In this document: positions 8,445 through 16,928 of the stretch, one piece after another
How positions within the stretch are numbered: the stretch's first letter is position 1
Layout: the number at the start of each line of letters is the position of its first letter
From: Acinetobacter portensis
GTDB taxonomy: Bacteria; Pseudomonadota; Gammaproteobacteria; Pseudomonadales; Moraxellaceae
Assembly (NCBI RefSeq): GCF_009372215.1
Contig: NZ_LWRV01000035.1
Coordinates: 1 to 64,000, forward strand
Length of the DNA: 64,000 nt
Direction of reading: 5' to 3'
The notes under the pieces: generated by a model
Database searches by the model: none
Seen by the model: the letters and a program-made list of their open reading frames with translations, nothing else
Told to the model about the DNA's origin: nothing
Translations under genes and position numbers: made by a program

Positions 8445-9587
8445 CTACACTCCTTGATTCATACAAGTTTTTGATGTGATGGTATATTTTTGAAGAATGT
8501 CTTCATTGATTTGAAAACCTAGACCAGGTGTTTCAGGCAATAAAATTTCAGGTTGATATTGCGTTAAAGCATGTAGATGTTCAGCGAATTGAATATAAGG
8601 AACTTCTAAATGAATGGATTCTGGAAGTAATGACACAAGATGTGCAGTGGCTAACATGCCTGGACCATAATAAAAACAGTGAGGTACAACAGTTACATTG
8701 TTTTCTAAACCTGCTTTAATCACTTGAATGGCTGAACTTATTCCACCAATTTTGGCAACACTTGGCTGAACAATATCGACAATTTTATTTTTAATTAATC
8801 GAATAGCATCTTGTTCGCCTGCAGTGTTTTCTCCTGCGGAAATAGAAATGCCTTGCAGATTTAAATCTTTAAGTGCATCAAAATCATCTACAGGCCAAAC
8901 AGGTTCTTCTAGCCATTTCAAATTCAAGGTTTTTAGTTTGGCAATTTCAGCTTCAGCTTCTTGTTTATTCCAACAACAATTCACATCAACCATTAACTCA
9001 CAATCTGGTAAAAGAGCATTTTTAGCTGCTTCTACCGCTTCAAAAGTTGTTTCATGTAATTTGATTTGTTTAAAACCCTTAGAAACAACTTCTTGAACTT
9101 TTTTACTAACTTCGGCAGGGTCATTTTCATAACTAACCAAGCTTGGATAAATAGATACTTTTTGACGTTTTCCGCCCAATAATTTCCATAGTGGTAGTTT
9201 TTCTTGCTGTGCCAATAAATCCCAAAGAGCAATATCAATGGCAGAAAGGGCATAACGGATAGGACCAGTACGACCAAAACCATGAAAGGCATATTCAGCA
9301 TCTTTCATTAAAGTGCTTAAACTTTCTTGATCTGAAAACTGCTTATCTAAGAAAAATGGTGCAACTTGATGTTCTAAAGCAGAATAAGTTACAGGATTCA
9401 TTAAGTGACCAAATGCTTCACCCCAGCCAATAAGACCATCTTGGGTGTGAACTTTGACAATTAAACTTTCCATCTTATCTAGATTAGGAGAGGCAGCATT
9501 GAAATCTTGTCCTGCATCATTTACTTGTTTTCGACCGGCTGTAAATGGAATTGCAATACGGATTATTTCAATTTTGGAGATTTTCAT
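8445..9587 (-). CDS. mandelate racemase/muconate lactonizing family enzyme (sugar-acid dehydratase or cycloisomerase)
   Basis: This 380-residue enolase-superfamily enzyme has a capping domain (about 1-130) and a TIM-barrel. Visible active-site positions are K176-x-H178 (IKLH) and the metal ligands D201 (MVDVNCCW), E227 (LEEPVWP) and E253 (SAGENTAG). A D271...H303 pair (VDIVQP, VVPHCFYYGPG) is typical of the mandelate racemase subgroup. Family members abstract the alpha-proton of a carboxylate, often dehydrating an aldonic or aldaric acid. It heads an operon with an MFS permease beside garD and kdgD. It is clearly shorter than canonical glucarate dehydratase (about 445 residues), so the substrate is open. 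Confidence 0.85.
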   Translation of the reverse strand: MKISKIEIIRIAIPFTAGRKQVNDAGQDFNAASPNLDKMESLIVKVHTQDGLIGWGEAFGHLMNPVTYSALEHQVAPFFLDKQFSDQESLSTLMKDAEYAFHGFGRTGPIRYALSAIDIALWDLLAQQEKLPLWKLLGGKRQKVSIYPSLVSYENDPAEVSKKVQEVVSKGFKQIKLHETTFEAVEAAKNALLPDCELMVDVNCCWNKQEAEAEIAKLKTLNLKWLEEPVWPVDDFDALKDLNLQGISISAGENTAGEQDAIRLIKNKIVDIVQPSVAKIGGISSAIQVIKAGLENNVTVVPHCFYYGPGMLATAHLVSLLPESIHLEVPYIQFAEHLHALTQYQPEILLPETPGLGFQINEDILQKYTITSKTCMNQGV

Positions 9588-9628
9588 TGAATAGCATCCT
9601 GCTATAAATGATTGGAGATATGATATAA

Positions 9629-9639
9629 GACATCATACA
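9629..9639. promoter_or_regulatory. candidate FadR/GntR operator, site A
   Basis: The minus strand reads TGTATGATGTC, matching KGTATGAYRTC. It lies 42 bases upstream of the start of the enolase-superfamily/MFS operon. The same motif occurs before three other units of this cluster. Confidence 0.55.
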
Positions 9640-9828
9640 ACATAAAATATCTCAAATGTAACCCTTTGTATTCAACAAAATTGAAAAAAATATTGGGTAA
9701 ATTGGAGATGGAATTTAGACCATGGAGTATAAATATATCATTTGATAATGATATTATTTTTATATCTCTATTAGACTAATTAACTATATGTGTAATAAAA
9801 TAAATATATGAATTACATAACAAATTAG

Positions 9829-9859
9829 AATAAAACACATAGCGGCTAGCGCTATGTGT
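9829..9859 (-). terminator. terminator of garD
   Basis: A perfect 10-bp stem, ACACATAGCG / CGCTATGTGT (9835-9844 and 9850-9859) with a 5-base loop, is followed on the minus strand by TTTTATT. It lies 20 bases after the garD stop. Confidence 0.75.
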
Positions 9860-9878
9860 AATGAGGTGATTTTAAATT

Positions 9879-11426
9879 TTAAGTAATAGGTGCAGGGTTA
9901 AATACTGCAAGTGAATTTCTTAATCCCCAGTGATCAGACCACGTTTTTTTCTCACCACTTGCAATGGCTAAAATTAATTCAAAAAGCTCCCATCCCACTT
10001 CTTCGATGGTCTTTTTCCCAATGGCAATATCACCCGCACTGATATCAATCAGGTCATACCAACGATTCGCAATATTATTGCGACTTGCCATTTTAATTAC
10101 AGGAACAGCAGCTAAACCGTAAGGAGTACCACGACCAGTGGTAAATACCTGAACGGTAATACCTGAAGCCATTTGCTGTGTACCACATACGAAATCACTT
10201 GAAGGCGAGGCTGCAAAAATTAACCCTTTTTTAGTCGGTTTATTTCCAGGAGCTAATACTTCAACAATTGCAGAGCGTCCAGATTTTGCAATAGACCCCA
10301 TCGCTTTTTCTACAATATTGTTTAAGCCACCTTTTTTATTGCCTGGTGTAGTGTTTGCACTACGGTCAACTTTACCTTGTTGAAGGTAATTGTCATACCA
10401 TTGCATTTCTCGAATGAGATCCTCAGCGACTTCTTTGGTTGCAGCACGTGGTGTAAGTAAGTGAATACCATCTCGTACTTCTGTTACTTCAGAAAACATA
10501 ACTGTACCGCCACAACGTACAATCAAATCCGATGCAAAACCTACAGCAGGATTTGCTGTAACGCCTGAAAATGCATCACTACCACCACATTGCATACCTA
10601 CAACGAGGTGTTCAGCAGAAACTACTTCACGTTGGCGCTTATTTAGTTTTTCTAGATGGTGCTCTGCAACTGCAAGAATATGATCAACCATACTTTGGAA
10701 GCCATTATGCTTTTCATCTTGAAGTTGAATAATATCTTGGTCTTCTAAAGGAATTCTTTTGTTTTCAGCAGGAATATTCAGCAAGCGTTCAGGTTGCATT
10801 TTTTCGCAGCCTAAACTCACAACCATTACTTCACCACCAAAATTAGGGTTTAATGATAAGTTGTGAATAGTGCGAATTGGGATGATTGCAGCAGGGGCAT
10901 CAATAGCAACACCACAGCCATATAAGTGGTTTAAGCCGACAACGCCATCTACATTTGGGTATTTCGGCAATAATTCACGTTCTACAATTTGTACAACATA
11001 ATCTACAATACCTTCAACACAGTTCACACTTGTGGTAATGGCTAAAACATTCTTTGTACCAACAGAACCATCTTTGTTTTTATAGCCTTTAAATGTATAG
11101 CCTGTTAATGGTTCTAAATTTGGAGCGGGACGAGTCGCCATTTCTAAAGTATGTAATTCAGGTGCTTCAGGCATGCGCGTTACAGCTTCGTTTACCCAAG
11201 AACCTTCGGCTAAATCTTTATTGGCATATCCAATAATTTCGCCATATCTTAAAATTTCGTCATTTTCTTTTAAAGCATTTAAAACAACTTTATGTCCTTG
11301 AGGGATAAATTCTTTAAGTGTGAGATCAAATTGTTCCACATATGTTCCGCTTGGCAGACCACCATCGTTCACCACGATTGCGACATTATCTAAGGGATTA
11401 ATTTTGATGAGTAATGGTCGTTGCAT
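9879..11426 (-). CDS. garD: galactarate dehydratase
   Basis: GarD (EC 4.2.1.42) removes water from D-galactarate to give 5-dehydro-4-deoxy-D-glucarate. The 515-residue length matches E. coli GarD (523). The N-terminal SAF-like domain (about 1-90, with [12 protein letters not shown] and [15 protein letters not shown]) and the large UxaA/GarD catalytic domain are both present. Signature blocks include [42 protein letters not shown] and [17 protein letters not shown]. The cysteines in these blocks fit the family's metal-binding site. It lies 63 bases downstream of the gudP-type gene on the same strand and is probably co-transcribed with it. Confidence 0.95.
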   Translation of the reverse strand: MQRPLLIKINPLDNVAIVVNDGGLPSGTYVEQFDLTLKEFIPQGHKVVLNALKENDEILRYGEIIGYANKDLAEGSWVNEAVTRMPEAPELHTLEMATRPAPNLEPLTGYTFKGYKNKDGSVGTKNVLAITTSVNCVEGIVDYVVQIVERELLPKYPNVDGVVGLNHLYGCGVAIDAPAAIIPIRTIHNLSLNPNFGGEVMVVSLGCEKMQPERLLNIPAENKRIPLEDQDIIQLQDEKHNGFQSMVDHILAVAEHHLEKLNKRQREVVSAEHLVVGMQCGGSDAFSGVTANPAVGFASDLIVRCGGTVMFSEVTEVRDGIHLLTPRAATKEVAEDLIREMQWYDNYLQQGKVDRSANTTPGNKKGGLNNIVEKAMGSIAKSGRSAIVEVLAPGNKPTKKGLIFAASPSSDFVCGTQQMASGITVQVFTTGRGTPYGLAAVPVIKMASRNNIANRWYDLIDISAGDIAIGKKTIEEVGWELFELILAIASGEKKTWSDHWGLRNSLAVFNPAPIT

Positions 11427-11489
11427 AGTCGTTCCTTGTTTTACGCATTTATGTCAGGAGGTGAGGCTTAAGCCCACCTCCTTAATTGA

Positions 11490-12854
11490 TTAGTGACTTG
11501 TTTTTTTGAGTTCAAATCGCTCAATTTTTCCTACAATTAATAAGTAGCAAAGAAGGGCAATAACAGCATGAATTCCAACGAAAATTAACGCACCATTGAA
11601 AGAACCTGTTGAGTTGATGATGTAACCAATCACGATTGGAATAACGATACCTGCGGTGTTACCAAAGGTATTGAATAAGCCACCAGATAAGCCAATCATT
11701 TCTTTTGGTGCAACGTCAGACATAACTGCCCAACCTAAAGAACCAAAGCCTTTACCAAAGAATGCTAATGACATGAAGAAGATGATTGCTGCTTGTGAAC
11801 TTACATAGTTACAAATGATGATGCTTGTAGATAAAAATAAACCGAGAATAATCGGTAATTTACGAGCAAATGTCACAGACTTATTCATTTTGATGAGTTT
11901 GTCTGAAACTAAACCACCTAAAATACCGCCAATAAATCCGCATAATGCTGGAGCAACTGCTGCAAAACCTGCTTGTAAAATTGACATATTACGTTCTTTT
12001 ACAAGGTAAACAGGGAACCATGTCAGGAAGAAGTAAGTTAGGCAGTTAATACAATATTGAGCAATGAAAATACCCAAAAGCATACGCGAAGATAAAAGTT
12101 GTTTAATGTCTGAAAATTTAACTTTGTTGGCTGCTCTATTTTCAGCTTTGGTTTCGCCCATTTCGACTAAACCACCACCATCTTTAATGTACTGTAATTC
12201 TGCAGGGTTGATACTTGGGTGATTTACAGGGCTATAAATTACTTTTAGCCAAATAAATGAAATGACAATACCTAAACCGCCCATCACCCAGAAAATAGAT
12301 TGCCATTGGTATTGAGTTACCAACCAGCCCATTAATGGTGCAAAAATGACAGTGGCAAAATATTGCGCGGAGTTAAATATTGCAGCGGCTGTACCACGTT
12401 CTTTTGTTGGGAACCAAGCTGCAACAATTTGGCTGTTTCCTGGAAAAGCAGGGCTTTCAGATAAACCCACAAGGAAACGGAGTAAGAACAGCACACTAAT
12501 AATAATAGCTGTACTACCAAAAATATTTGAAAAGCCAATAAATACAGTGAATAAAGACCAAAGGAAAATACTCCAGAAGTATACTTTACGAGCACCAAAT
12601 TTATCGAGTAACCATCCACCTGGAATTTGACCAATTACATAGGCCCATGAAAATGCAGAAAAAATATACCCCATTGTTACTGCATTTAAACCAAGTTCTT
12701 GTGACATTGGTGATGCAGCCATAGATAGCGTTGCACGATCACCATAATTTAAGGCAGTTACTAAGAAAATCATCGCTAAAATGTAATAGCGAGTTTTTGT
12801 GTGATTGACGGCTTTTTTATTATTTAAGCCATTTTGCGTTTGTAAGTTTTCCAT
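11490..12854 (-). CDS. gudP: GudP/GarP-type glucarate/galactarate MFS transporter
   Basis: This 454-residue, 12-helix proton symporter for D-glucarate and D-galactarate closely resembles E. coli GudP. Shared blocks are ALNYGDRATLSMA at about 35-47, FSAFSWAYVIGQIPGGWLLD at about 69-88 and RKVYFWSIFLWSLFT just after. It is the first gene of the gudP-garD unit and is divergent from kdgD, with candidate operators in the shared 404-base gap. GudP and GarP cannot be told apart from sequence alone, so the symbol denotes the family. Confidence 0.88.
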   Translation of the reverse strand: MENLQTQNGLNNKKAVNHTKTRYYILAMIFLVTALNYGDRATLSMAASPMSQELGLNAVTMGYIFSAFSWAYVIGQIPGGWLLDKFGARKVYFWSIFLWSLFTVFIGFSNIFGSTAIIISVLFLLRFLVGLSESPAFPGNSQIVAAWFPTKERGTAAAIFNSAQYFATVIFAPLMGWLVTQYQWQSIFWVMGGLGIVISFIWLKVIYSPVNHPSINPAELQYIKDGGGLVEMGETKAENRAANKVKFSDIKQLLSSRMLLGIFIAQYCINCLTYFFLTWFPVYLVKERNMSILQAGFAAVAPALCGFIGGILGGLVSDKLIKMNKSVTFARKLPIILGLFLSTSIIICNYVSSQAAIIFFMSLAFFGKGFGSLGWAVMSDVAPKEMIGLSGGLFNTFGNTAGIVIPIVIGYIINSTGSFNGALIFVGIHAVIALLCYLLIVGKIERFELKKTSH

Positions 12855-12992
12855 ACCAAACTCATATTAATGATCTTAATTTAGATAAATCAAATTAAGC
12901 TGACTTCATGTCGGAATTGATAATTCATATATGTCTAGTTTAAGTGTCATCTAGATATACATACGATGTGTATTAATTGAACACCAAAAAGA

Positions 12993-13003
12993 GGTATGAC
13001 ATC
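12993..13003. promoter_or_regulatory. candidate FadR/GntR operator, site B
   Basis: The plus strand reads GGTATGACATC, matching KGTATGAYRTC. It lies about 140 bases upstream of gudP. Confidence 0.5.
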
Positions 13004-13222
13004 TTATGTTTTTTATTTTATTGTTTGCAAGATTTTTTTTAATTTTCTTGTATTTGATATAAATAAAGCATTGAAAAATAAAAAATAATAATTTTATTAT
13101 AAGTTTTTTTAATGCTTGGGTTTGTCTTAATATCATTGAATAACAATGATTTAAAGTGTGTTTTTCAATAAATTTTTGAAAAAGTTACGAAATCAACTTG
13201 ATTATATTTATTTATGTCGTAA

Positions 13223-13233
13223 GATGTCATACA
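13223..13233. promoter_or_regulatory. candidate FadR/GntR operator, site C
   Basis: The minus strand reads TGTATGACATC. Its surroundings include TGT-CAT-ACA, a dyad like the GT-N3-AC cores bound by FadR-type GntR proteins. It lies 26 bases before the kdgD start, where a bound repressor would block transcription or early elongation. Confidence 0.6.
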
Positions 13234-13258
13234 ACATCAACGCAATGGAGTTTTTCAA

Positions 13259-14170
13259 ATGGATGCAGTAGTTCTTAAAAATATTATTTCTGATGGCTTG
13301 TTGTCATTTCCAATTACAGATTTTGATGCTAATGGCAATTTTGATAAAGCTTCATATATTAAGCGTTTAGAGTGGTTAGCTCCATATGGTGCAAGTGCAT
13401 TATTTGCAGCGGGTGGTACGGGTGAATATTTCTCTTTAACAAGTGAAGAATATTCTGAAGTGATTAAAACTGCTGTTGATACTTGTCGTGGTACAGTGCC
13501 AATTATTGCTGGTGCAGGTGGTCCAACTCGTCAAGCGATTGCTCATGCTCAAGAAGCTGAACGTTTAGGTGCTCATGGTATTCTTCTTATGCCACATTAC
13601 CTTACTGAAGCTAGCCAAGAAGGTTTAATCGAGCACGTTAAACAAGTTTGTGACTCTGTTAATTTCGGCGTGATTTTCTATAATCGTAGCGTATCTCAGC
13701 TTTCACCTGAATCACTTATTAAATTGGTTGAAATGTGTCCAAACCTTGTTGGTTTCAAAGACGGTTTAGGTCAAATTGATACCATTACCCAAATTACTCA
13801 TGCGCTTGGCGATCGTTTAGCTTATATCGGTGGTTTACCAACAGCAGAATTATTTGCTGCACCATATAAAGCATTAGGCGTTCCTGTTTATTCATCTGCT
13901 GTATTTAACTTCATTCCGAAAACTGCAATTGAATTCTTTAATGCAGTACGTAGCAATGACTCAGCTACAGTAGATCGTTTATTAAATGACTTCTTCTTAC
14001 CTTATATTAAAATTCGTGACCGCAAAGCTGGTTATGGCGTAAGTATTGTTAAAGCCGGTGCAACAATTGTTGGTCATAGCGGTGGTCCTGTACGTGCTCC
14101 ATTAAGCGATTTAAATGCTGAAGAAGTACAAATGCTTGCAGATTTAATCGCGAAATTAGGTCCTCAGTAA
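13259..14170 (+). CDS. kdgD: 5-dehydro-4-deoxyglucarate dehydratase
   Basis: This enzyme (EC 4.2.1.41) dehydrates and decarboxylates 5-dehydro-4-deoxy-D-glucarate to 2,5-dioxopentanoate. It is a 303-residue TIM-barrel of the DapA/N-acetylneuraminate lyase superfamily. Blocks include [13 protein letters not shown] near the N-terminus, [12 protein letters not shown] at about 50-61, the catalytic tyrosine in FYNRS at about 140 and the Schiff-base lysine in VGFKDGLGQ at about 165. It directly uses the product of GarD. The next gene, 34 bases downstream, oxidises its own product, so the pair is a two-step operon. Confidence 0.95.
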   Translation: MDAVVLKNIISDGLLSFPITDFDANGNFDKASYIKRLEWLAPYGASALFAAGGTGEYFSLTSEEYSEVIKTAVDTCRGTVPIIAGAGGPTRQAIAHAQEAERLGAHGILLMPHYLTEASQEGLIEHVKQVCDSVNFGVIFYNRSVSQLSPESLIKLVEMCPNLVGFKDGLGQIDTITQITHALGDRLAYIGGLPTAELFAAPYKALGVPVYSSAVFNFIPKTAIEFFNAVRSNDSATVDRLLNDFFLPYIKIRDRKAGYGVSIVKAGATIVGHSGGPVRAPLSDLNAEEVQMLADLIAKLGPQ

Positions 14171-14204
14171 GTTTTAAGTTGTCGGTGTAGTTTGGAGTAT
14201 CCTA

Positions 14205-15791
14205 GTGAGTGAATTAATTGGAAAACAATTTATCAATGGTCAGCGCGTTGCAACAAATGCGCCTACATTGGACAGTATTAATGCAACAACGTATGAACCA
14301 ACAGGTTATTTGTTTTGCCAAGCAACTTTAGATGAAGTGAATGACGCTGCTCAAGCTGCTCATGATGCATTCAAAGTTTATAATCAAACTACACCAGAAC
14401 TTCGTGCGCAATTTCTTGAAGAAATTGCGACACAAATTGAAGCACTTGGTCCTCAATTACAAGAAGTTGCTTCACTTGAAACAGGCTTGCCATTAGGTCG
14501 TCTGCAAGGTGAGACAGGTCGTGTAACAGGTCAGCTTCGATTATTTGCTCAAGTTGTACGTCGTGGTGATTTCTTCTCTGCACGTATTGATCAAGCATTA
14601 CCTGATCGTAAACCTATGCCACGTGTAGATTTACGTTTAGCAAAAATTGGTGTGGGTCCTGTCGCTGTTTTTGGTGCAAGTAACTTTCCATTAGCATTTT
14701 CTACTGCAGGTGGCGACACAGTTGCTGCATTTGCTGCAGGTTGTCCTGTTGTGTTTAAAGCACATTCAGGTCATATGGCGACTGCTGAATTGGTGGGTAC
14801 TGCAATTCAAAAAGCAGTTGAAAAATGTGGTATGCCTTCAGGTACGTTCAATATGGTTTTCGGTGGCCGTATTGGTGCAGACTTAGTTGCACATCCGCTA
14901 ATTCAAGCTGTTGGTTTTACAGGTTCGTTAGATGGCGGTATGGCACTTTACAATATTGCTCAACAACGTCCTCAACCTATTCCAGTATTTGCTGAAATGT
15001 CGAGTGTTAACCCAGTGGTTGTTTTACCACAAGCATTGGCTAACCGTGGTGCGCAAATTGCTGCTGAAACCGTTGCATCTTTTAATATGGGATGTGGACA
15101 ATTCTGTACAAAACCAGGTCTTATTTTAGGTGTGAAAAGCCCTGAATTTGATCAGTTTGTTAAAGGGTTGGTAACGGCAACTCAAGCAGCAGCACCTCAA
15201 GTAATGCTTAATCAAGGTACATTGAAAAGTTATAAAGCAGGTATTGCTGAACTAGAAAATGAAGCTGGTTTTGAAAAAGTAGCAGTAGGTTTAGAAGCGA
15301 CTTTAGTTTCTCAAGCAACGGCTCAATTATTCAAAGCAGATCAAAGCGTATTGCTTTCAGGTAATGTTAAGTTACAGCATGAAGTATTTGGTCCAATGTC
15401 TGTTGTGATTGCACTTGATGATGAAGAGACTTTGTTAAAAGGTATCGATCAGCTTGCAGGTCAATTGACAGCAACGATTATTGGTGAAGATGAAGATTTT
15501 GCAAGGGCATCAGATTTACTTAATCTGTTTGCTAAGAAAGCAGGTCGTGTGTTGTTTAATGGTTTCCCAACGGGTGTTGAAGTTTCTGATGCAATGGTTC
15601 ACGGTGGTCCATTCCCAGCAACAAGTGATGCGCGTGGTACATCAGTAGGGACAGCAGCAATTGATCGTTTCTTGCGTCCAGTTTGTTACCAAAATACGCC
15701 TCAAGTACTTCTACCAGATGCTTTAAAAGATGAAAATCCACTTGGTTTAAATCGATTGGTGAATGGTCAGCTGAGTTCTGCAGCACTATAA
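14205..15791 (+). CDS. 2,5-dioxovalerate (2-oxoglutarate semialdehyde) dehydrogenase
   Basis: This NAD(P)-dependent aldehyde dehydrogenase (528 residues, EC 1.2.1.26 type) oxidises 2-oxoglutarate semialdehyde to 2-oxoglutarate, the last step of the galactarate route. The cofactor segment appears as FGASNFPLAFSTAGGDT with CPVVFKAHSGH behind it. The catalytic cysteine is probably in NMGCGQFCTKPG and the general-base glutamate in FAEMSSVNP. GTG at 14205 is used, with GGAG a few bases upstream. It follows kdgD in the same unit and is terminated by a hairpin before the small antitoxin-like gene. Confidence 0.92.
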   Translation: MSELIGKQFINGQRVATNAPTLDSINATTYEPTGYLFCQATLDEVNDAAQAAHDAFKVYNQTTPELRAQFLEEIATQIEALGPQLQEVASLETGLPLGRLQGETGRVTGQLRLFAQVVRRGDFFSARIDQALPDRKPMPRVDLRLAKIGVGPVAVFGASNFPLAFSTAGGDTVAAFAAGCPVVFKAHSGHMATAELVGTAIQKAVEKCGMPSGTFNMVFGGRIGADLVAHPLIQAVGFTGSLDGGMALYNIAQQRPQPIPVFAEMSSVNPVVVLPQALANRGAQIAAETVASFNMGCGQFCTKPGLILGVKSPEFDQFVKGLVTATQAAAPQVMLNQGTLKSYKAGIAELENEAGFEKVAVGLEATLVSQATAQLFKADQSVLLSGNVKLQHEVFGPMSVVIALDDEETLLKGIDQLAGQLTATIIGEDEDFARASDLLNLFAKKAGRVLFNGFPTGVEVSDAMVHGGPFPATSDARGTSVGTAAIDRFLRPVCYQNTPQVLLPDALKDENPLGLNRLVNGQLSSAAL

Positions 15792-15801
15792 AAGTTTTAA
15801 G

Positions 15802-15842
15802 AAAAACAACTCGGTGCATAGTCATTGAGTTGTTTTTTTTTG
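15802..15842 (+). terminator. terminator of the kdgD operon
   Basis: The inverted repeat ACAACTC / GAGTTGT is followed by nine T residues. The GGAG used by the next small gene directly abuts this T-run. Confidence 0.75.
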
Positions 15843-15851
15843 GAGATTTAC

Positions 15852-16046
15852 ATGGAAAGTATGAACTACAGCAATGCTCGAGCTGTGCTTTCACAAATTT
15901 TAGACAAAGTGAGTGCGGGTCAAGCGATAGAAATCACTAAAAAAGGTGAGGCTAAAGCAGTTATTATTAGTAAACTTGCTTATGAAAAATATAAGAAAAT
16001 GGAATTTGCTTATGCAAAGCAAATACATGATGAATCAATAAAGTAA
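15852..16046 (+). CDS. Phd/YefM-family antitoxin-like protein without a visible toxin
   Basis: This 64-residue protein starts at ATG 15852, eight bases after GGAG; an in-frame upstream extension lies inside the terminator. It shows the Phd/YefM N-terminal DNA-binding fold: MNYSNARAVLSQILDKV, then IEITKKGEAKAVIISKLAYEKY. The toxin-neutralising C-terminus is very short (FAYAKQIHDESIK). No RelE, Doc or PIN-like toxin follows within the 115 bases before the FadR-type gene. It may be a solitary antitoxin kept as a DNA-binding regulator, or a leftover of a toxin-antitoxin pair. Confidence 0.75.
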   Translation: MESMNYSNARAVLSQILDKVSAGQAIEITKKGEAKAVIISKLAYEKYKKMEFAYAKQIHDESIK

Positions 16047-16115
16047 AACAATGTATTAATTGATGATTTTGGTTCGCCTTTTGCACCAAAAGTTATTTCA
16101 TATATTTATTTCTGT

Positions 16116-16121
16116 TATAAT
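16116..16121 (+). promoter_or_regulatory. -10 element candidate before the FadR-type regulator
   Basis: TATAAT lies 40 bases before ATG 16162, with a weak TTATTT at the -35 distance. No copy of the cluster's KGTATGAYRTC motif was seen here, so autoregulation through that motif is not supported. Confidence 0.4.
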
Positions 16122-16161
16122 TGCTGTTAAATTTTAGATTGTTTATTGAGCACTTTTATAT

Positions 16162-16875
16162 ATGTCTAGTCCGATTAGACCTAGATCTACAAAAAAATTA
16201 AGTCAGATTATTGTTGAAAATTTGATTGAAAAAATTCAATCGAATGAATACAAGGTAGATGAAAAAATTCCAACTGAATTGGAATTGATTGACCAATATA
16301 ATGTAAGTCGCTCTGTTATTCGTGAAGCCATTACAGAATTAAGATCTTTGGGTTATGTTGAAACTCGACATGGTATTGGCACATTTGTAAAAGAGCAAAA
16401 AGAAGAACAAAGTTTTTTACTTTCAAATGCGAGTTTAGAAACGATTAATGACATTGTTTCACTTTTAGAATTACGAATTAGTTTGGAGTCGGAAGCCGTA
16501 TTTTTGGCTTCAGAAAGACGTAAAGATACGCACATTCAAAAAATGAAAGTGGCATTAGATGACTTTGAATCTCATATTGGGCCAAGTGCCAATGATGGAA
16601 CAGTAAAAGCAGATTATGACTTTCATATCGCAATTGCAGAAGCATCTGAAAATCAATATTTTGTCGATTTCTTAAAATATTTAGGTGAGAAAATTATTCC
16701 ACGTGCACGTGTGAATGCTGCTGAAAAAAGTACGCTCGATTTAGAAGATTATCTAAAAGCTGTACATCATGATCATATGAATATTTATCAGGCAATTATC
16801 GATCAAGATGGCTTGTTAGCACGTCAAATGATGCGTGCACATCTATCAAAAAGTATTAAAAAGTTTAGACAATAA
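16162..16875 (+). CDS. FadR-subfamily GntR transcriptional regulator
   Basis: This 237-residue regulator has an N-terminal winged helix-turn-helix (about 12-80: KIPTELELIDQYNVSRSVIRE, GYVETRHGIGTFV). A C-terminal all-helical FCD ligand domain follows, with likely metal or ligand contacts in YDFHIAIAE, HHDHMNIY and MMRAHL. FadR-type proteins often repress sugar-acid catabolic genes and release DNA on binding the acid or an intermediate. Its place beside garD and kdgD, plus four shared operator-like motifs around the cluster, makes it the likely controller of galactarate use. The target sites are inferred. Confidence 0.88.
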   Translation: MSSPIRPRSTKKLSQIIVENLIEKIQSNEYKVDEKIPTELELIDQYNVSRSVIREAITELRSLGYVETRHGIGTFVKEQKEEQSFLLSNASLETINDIVSLLELRISLESEAVFLASERRKDTHIQKMKVALDDFESHIGPSANDGTVKADYDFHIAIAEASENQYFVDFLKYLGEKIIPRARVNAAEKSTLDLEDYLKAVHHDHMNIYQAIIDQDGLLARQMMRAHLSKSIKKFRQ

Positions 16876-16891
16876 AAGAAGTTTTGGAATA

Positions 16892-16927
16892 AAAAACCAG
16901 CGATGGCTCATATCGCTGGTTTTTTTG
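16892..16927. terminator. bidirectional terminator
   Basis: The hairpin ACCAGCGAT / ATCGCTGGT is flanked by A- and T-runs, between the convergent FadR-type and 2-hydroxyacid dehydrogenase genes. Confidence 0.85.
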
Positions 16928-16928
16928 T

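Larger units (their letters stand above)
12855..13258. promoter_or_regulatory. divergent control region between gudP and kdgD
   Basis: This very AT-rich 404-base gap separates the outward-facing gudP-garD and kdgD-KGSADH units. It holds two copies of the shared motif, at 12993-13003 and 13223-13233. GGAG at 13247-13250 is the kdgD ribosome binding site. No credible gene was seen inside. Confidence 0.6.

Noticed and set aside
12951-13136. 61-codon minus-strand ORF in the gudP-kdgD gap
   Set aside because: It is a low-complexity Ile/Lys product of AT-rich DNA, has no ribosome binding site and covers an operator-like site.
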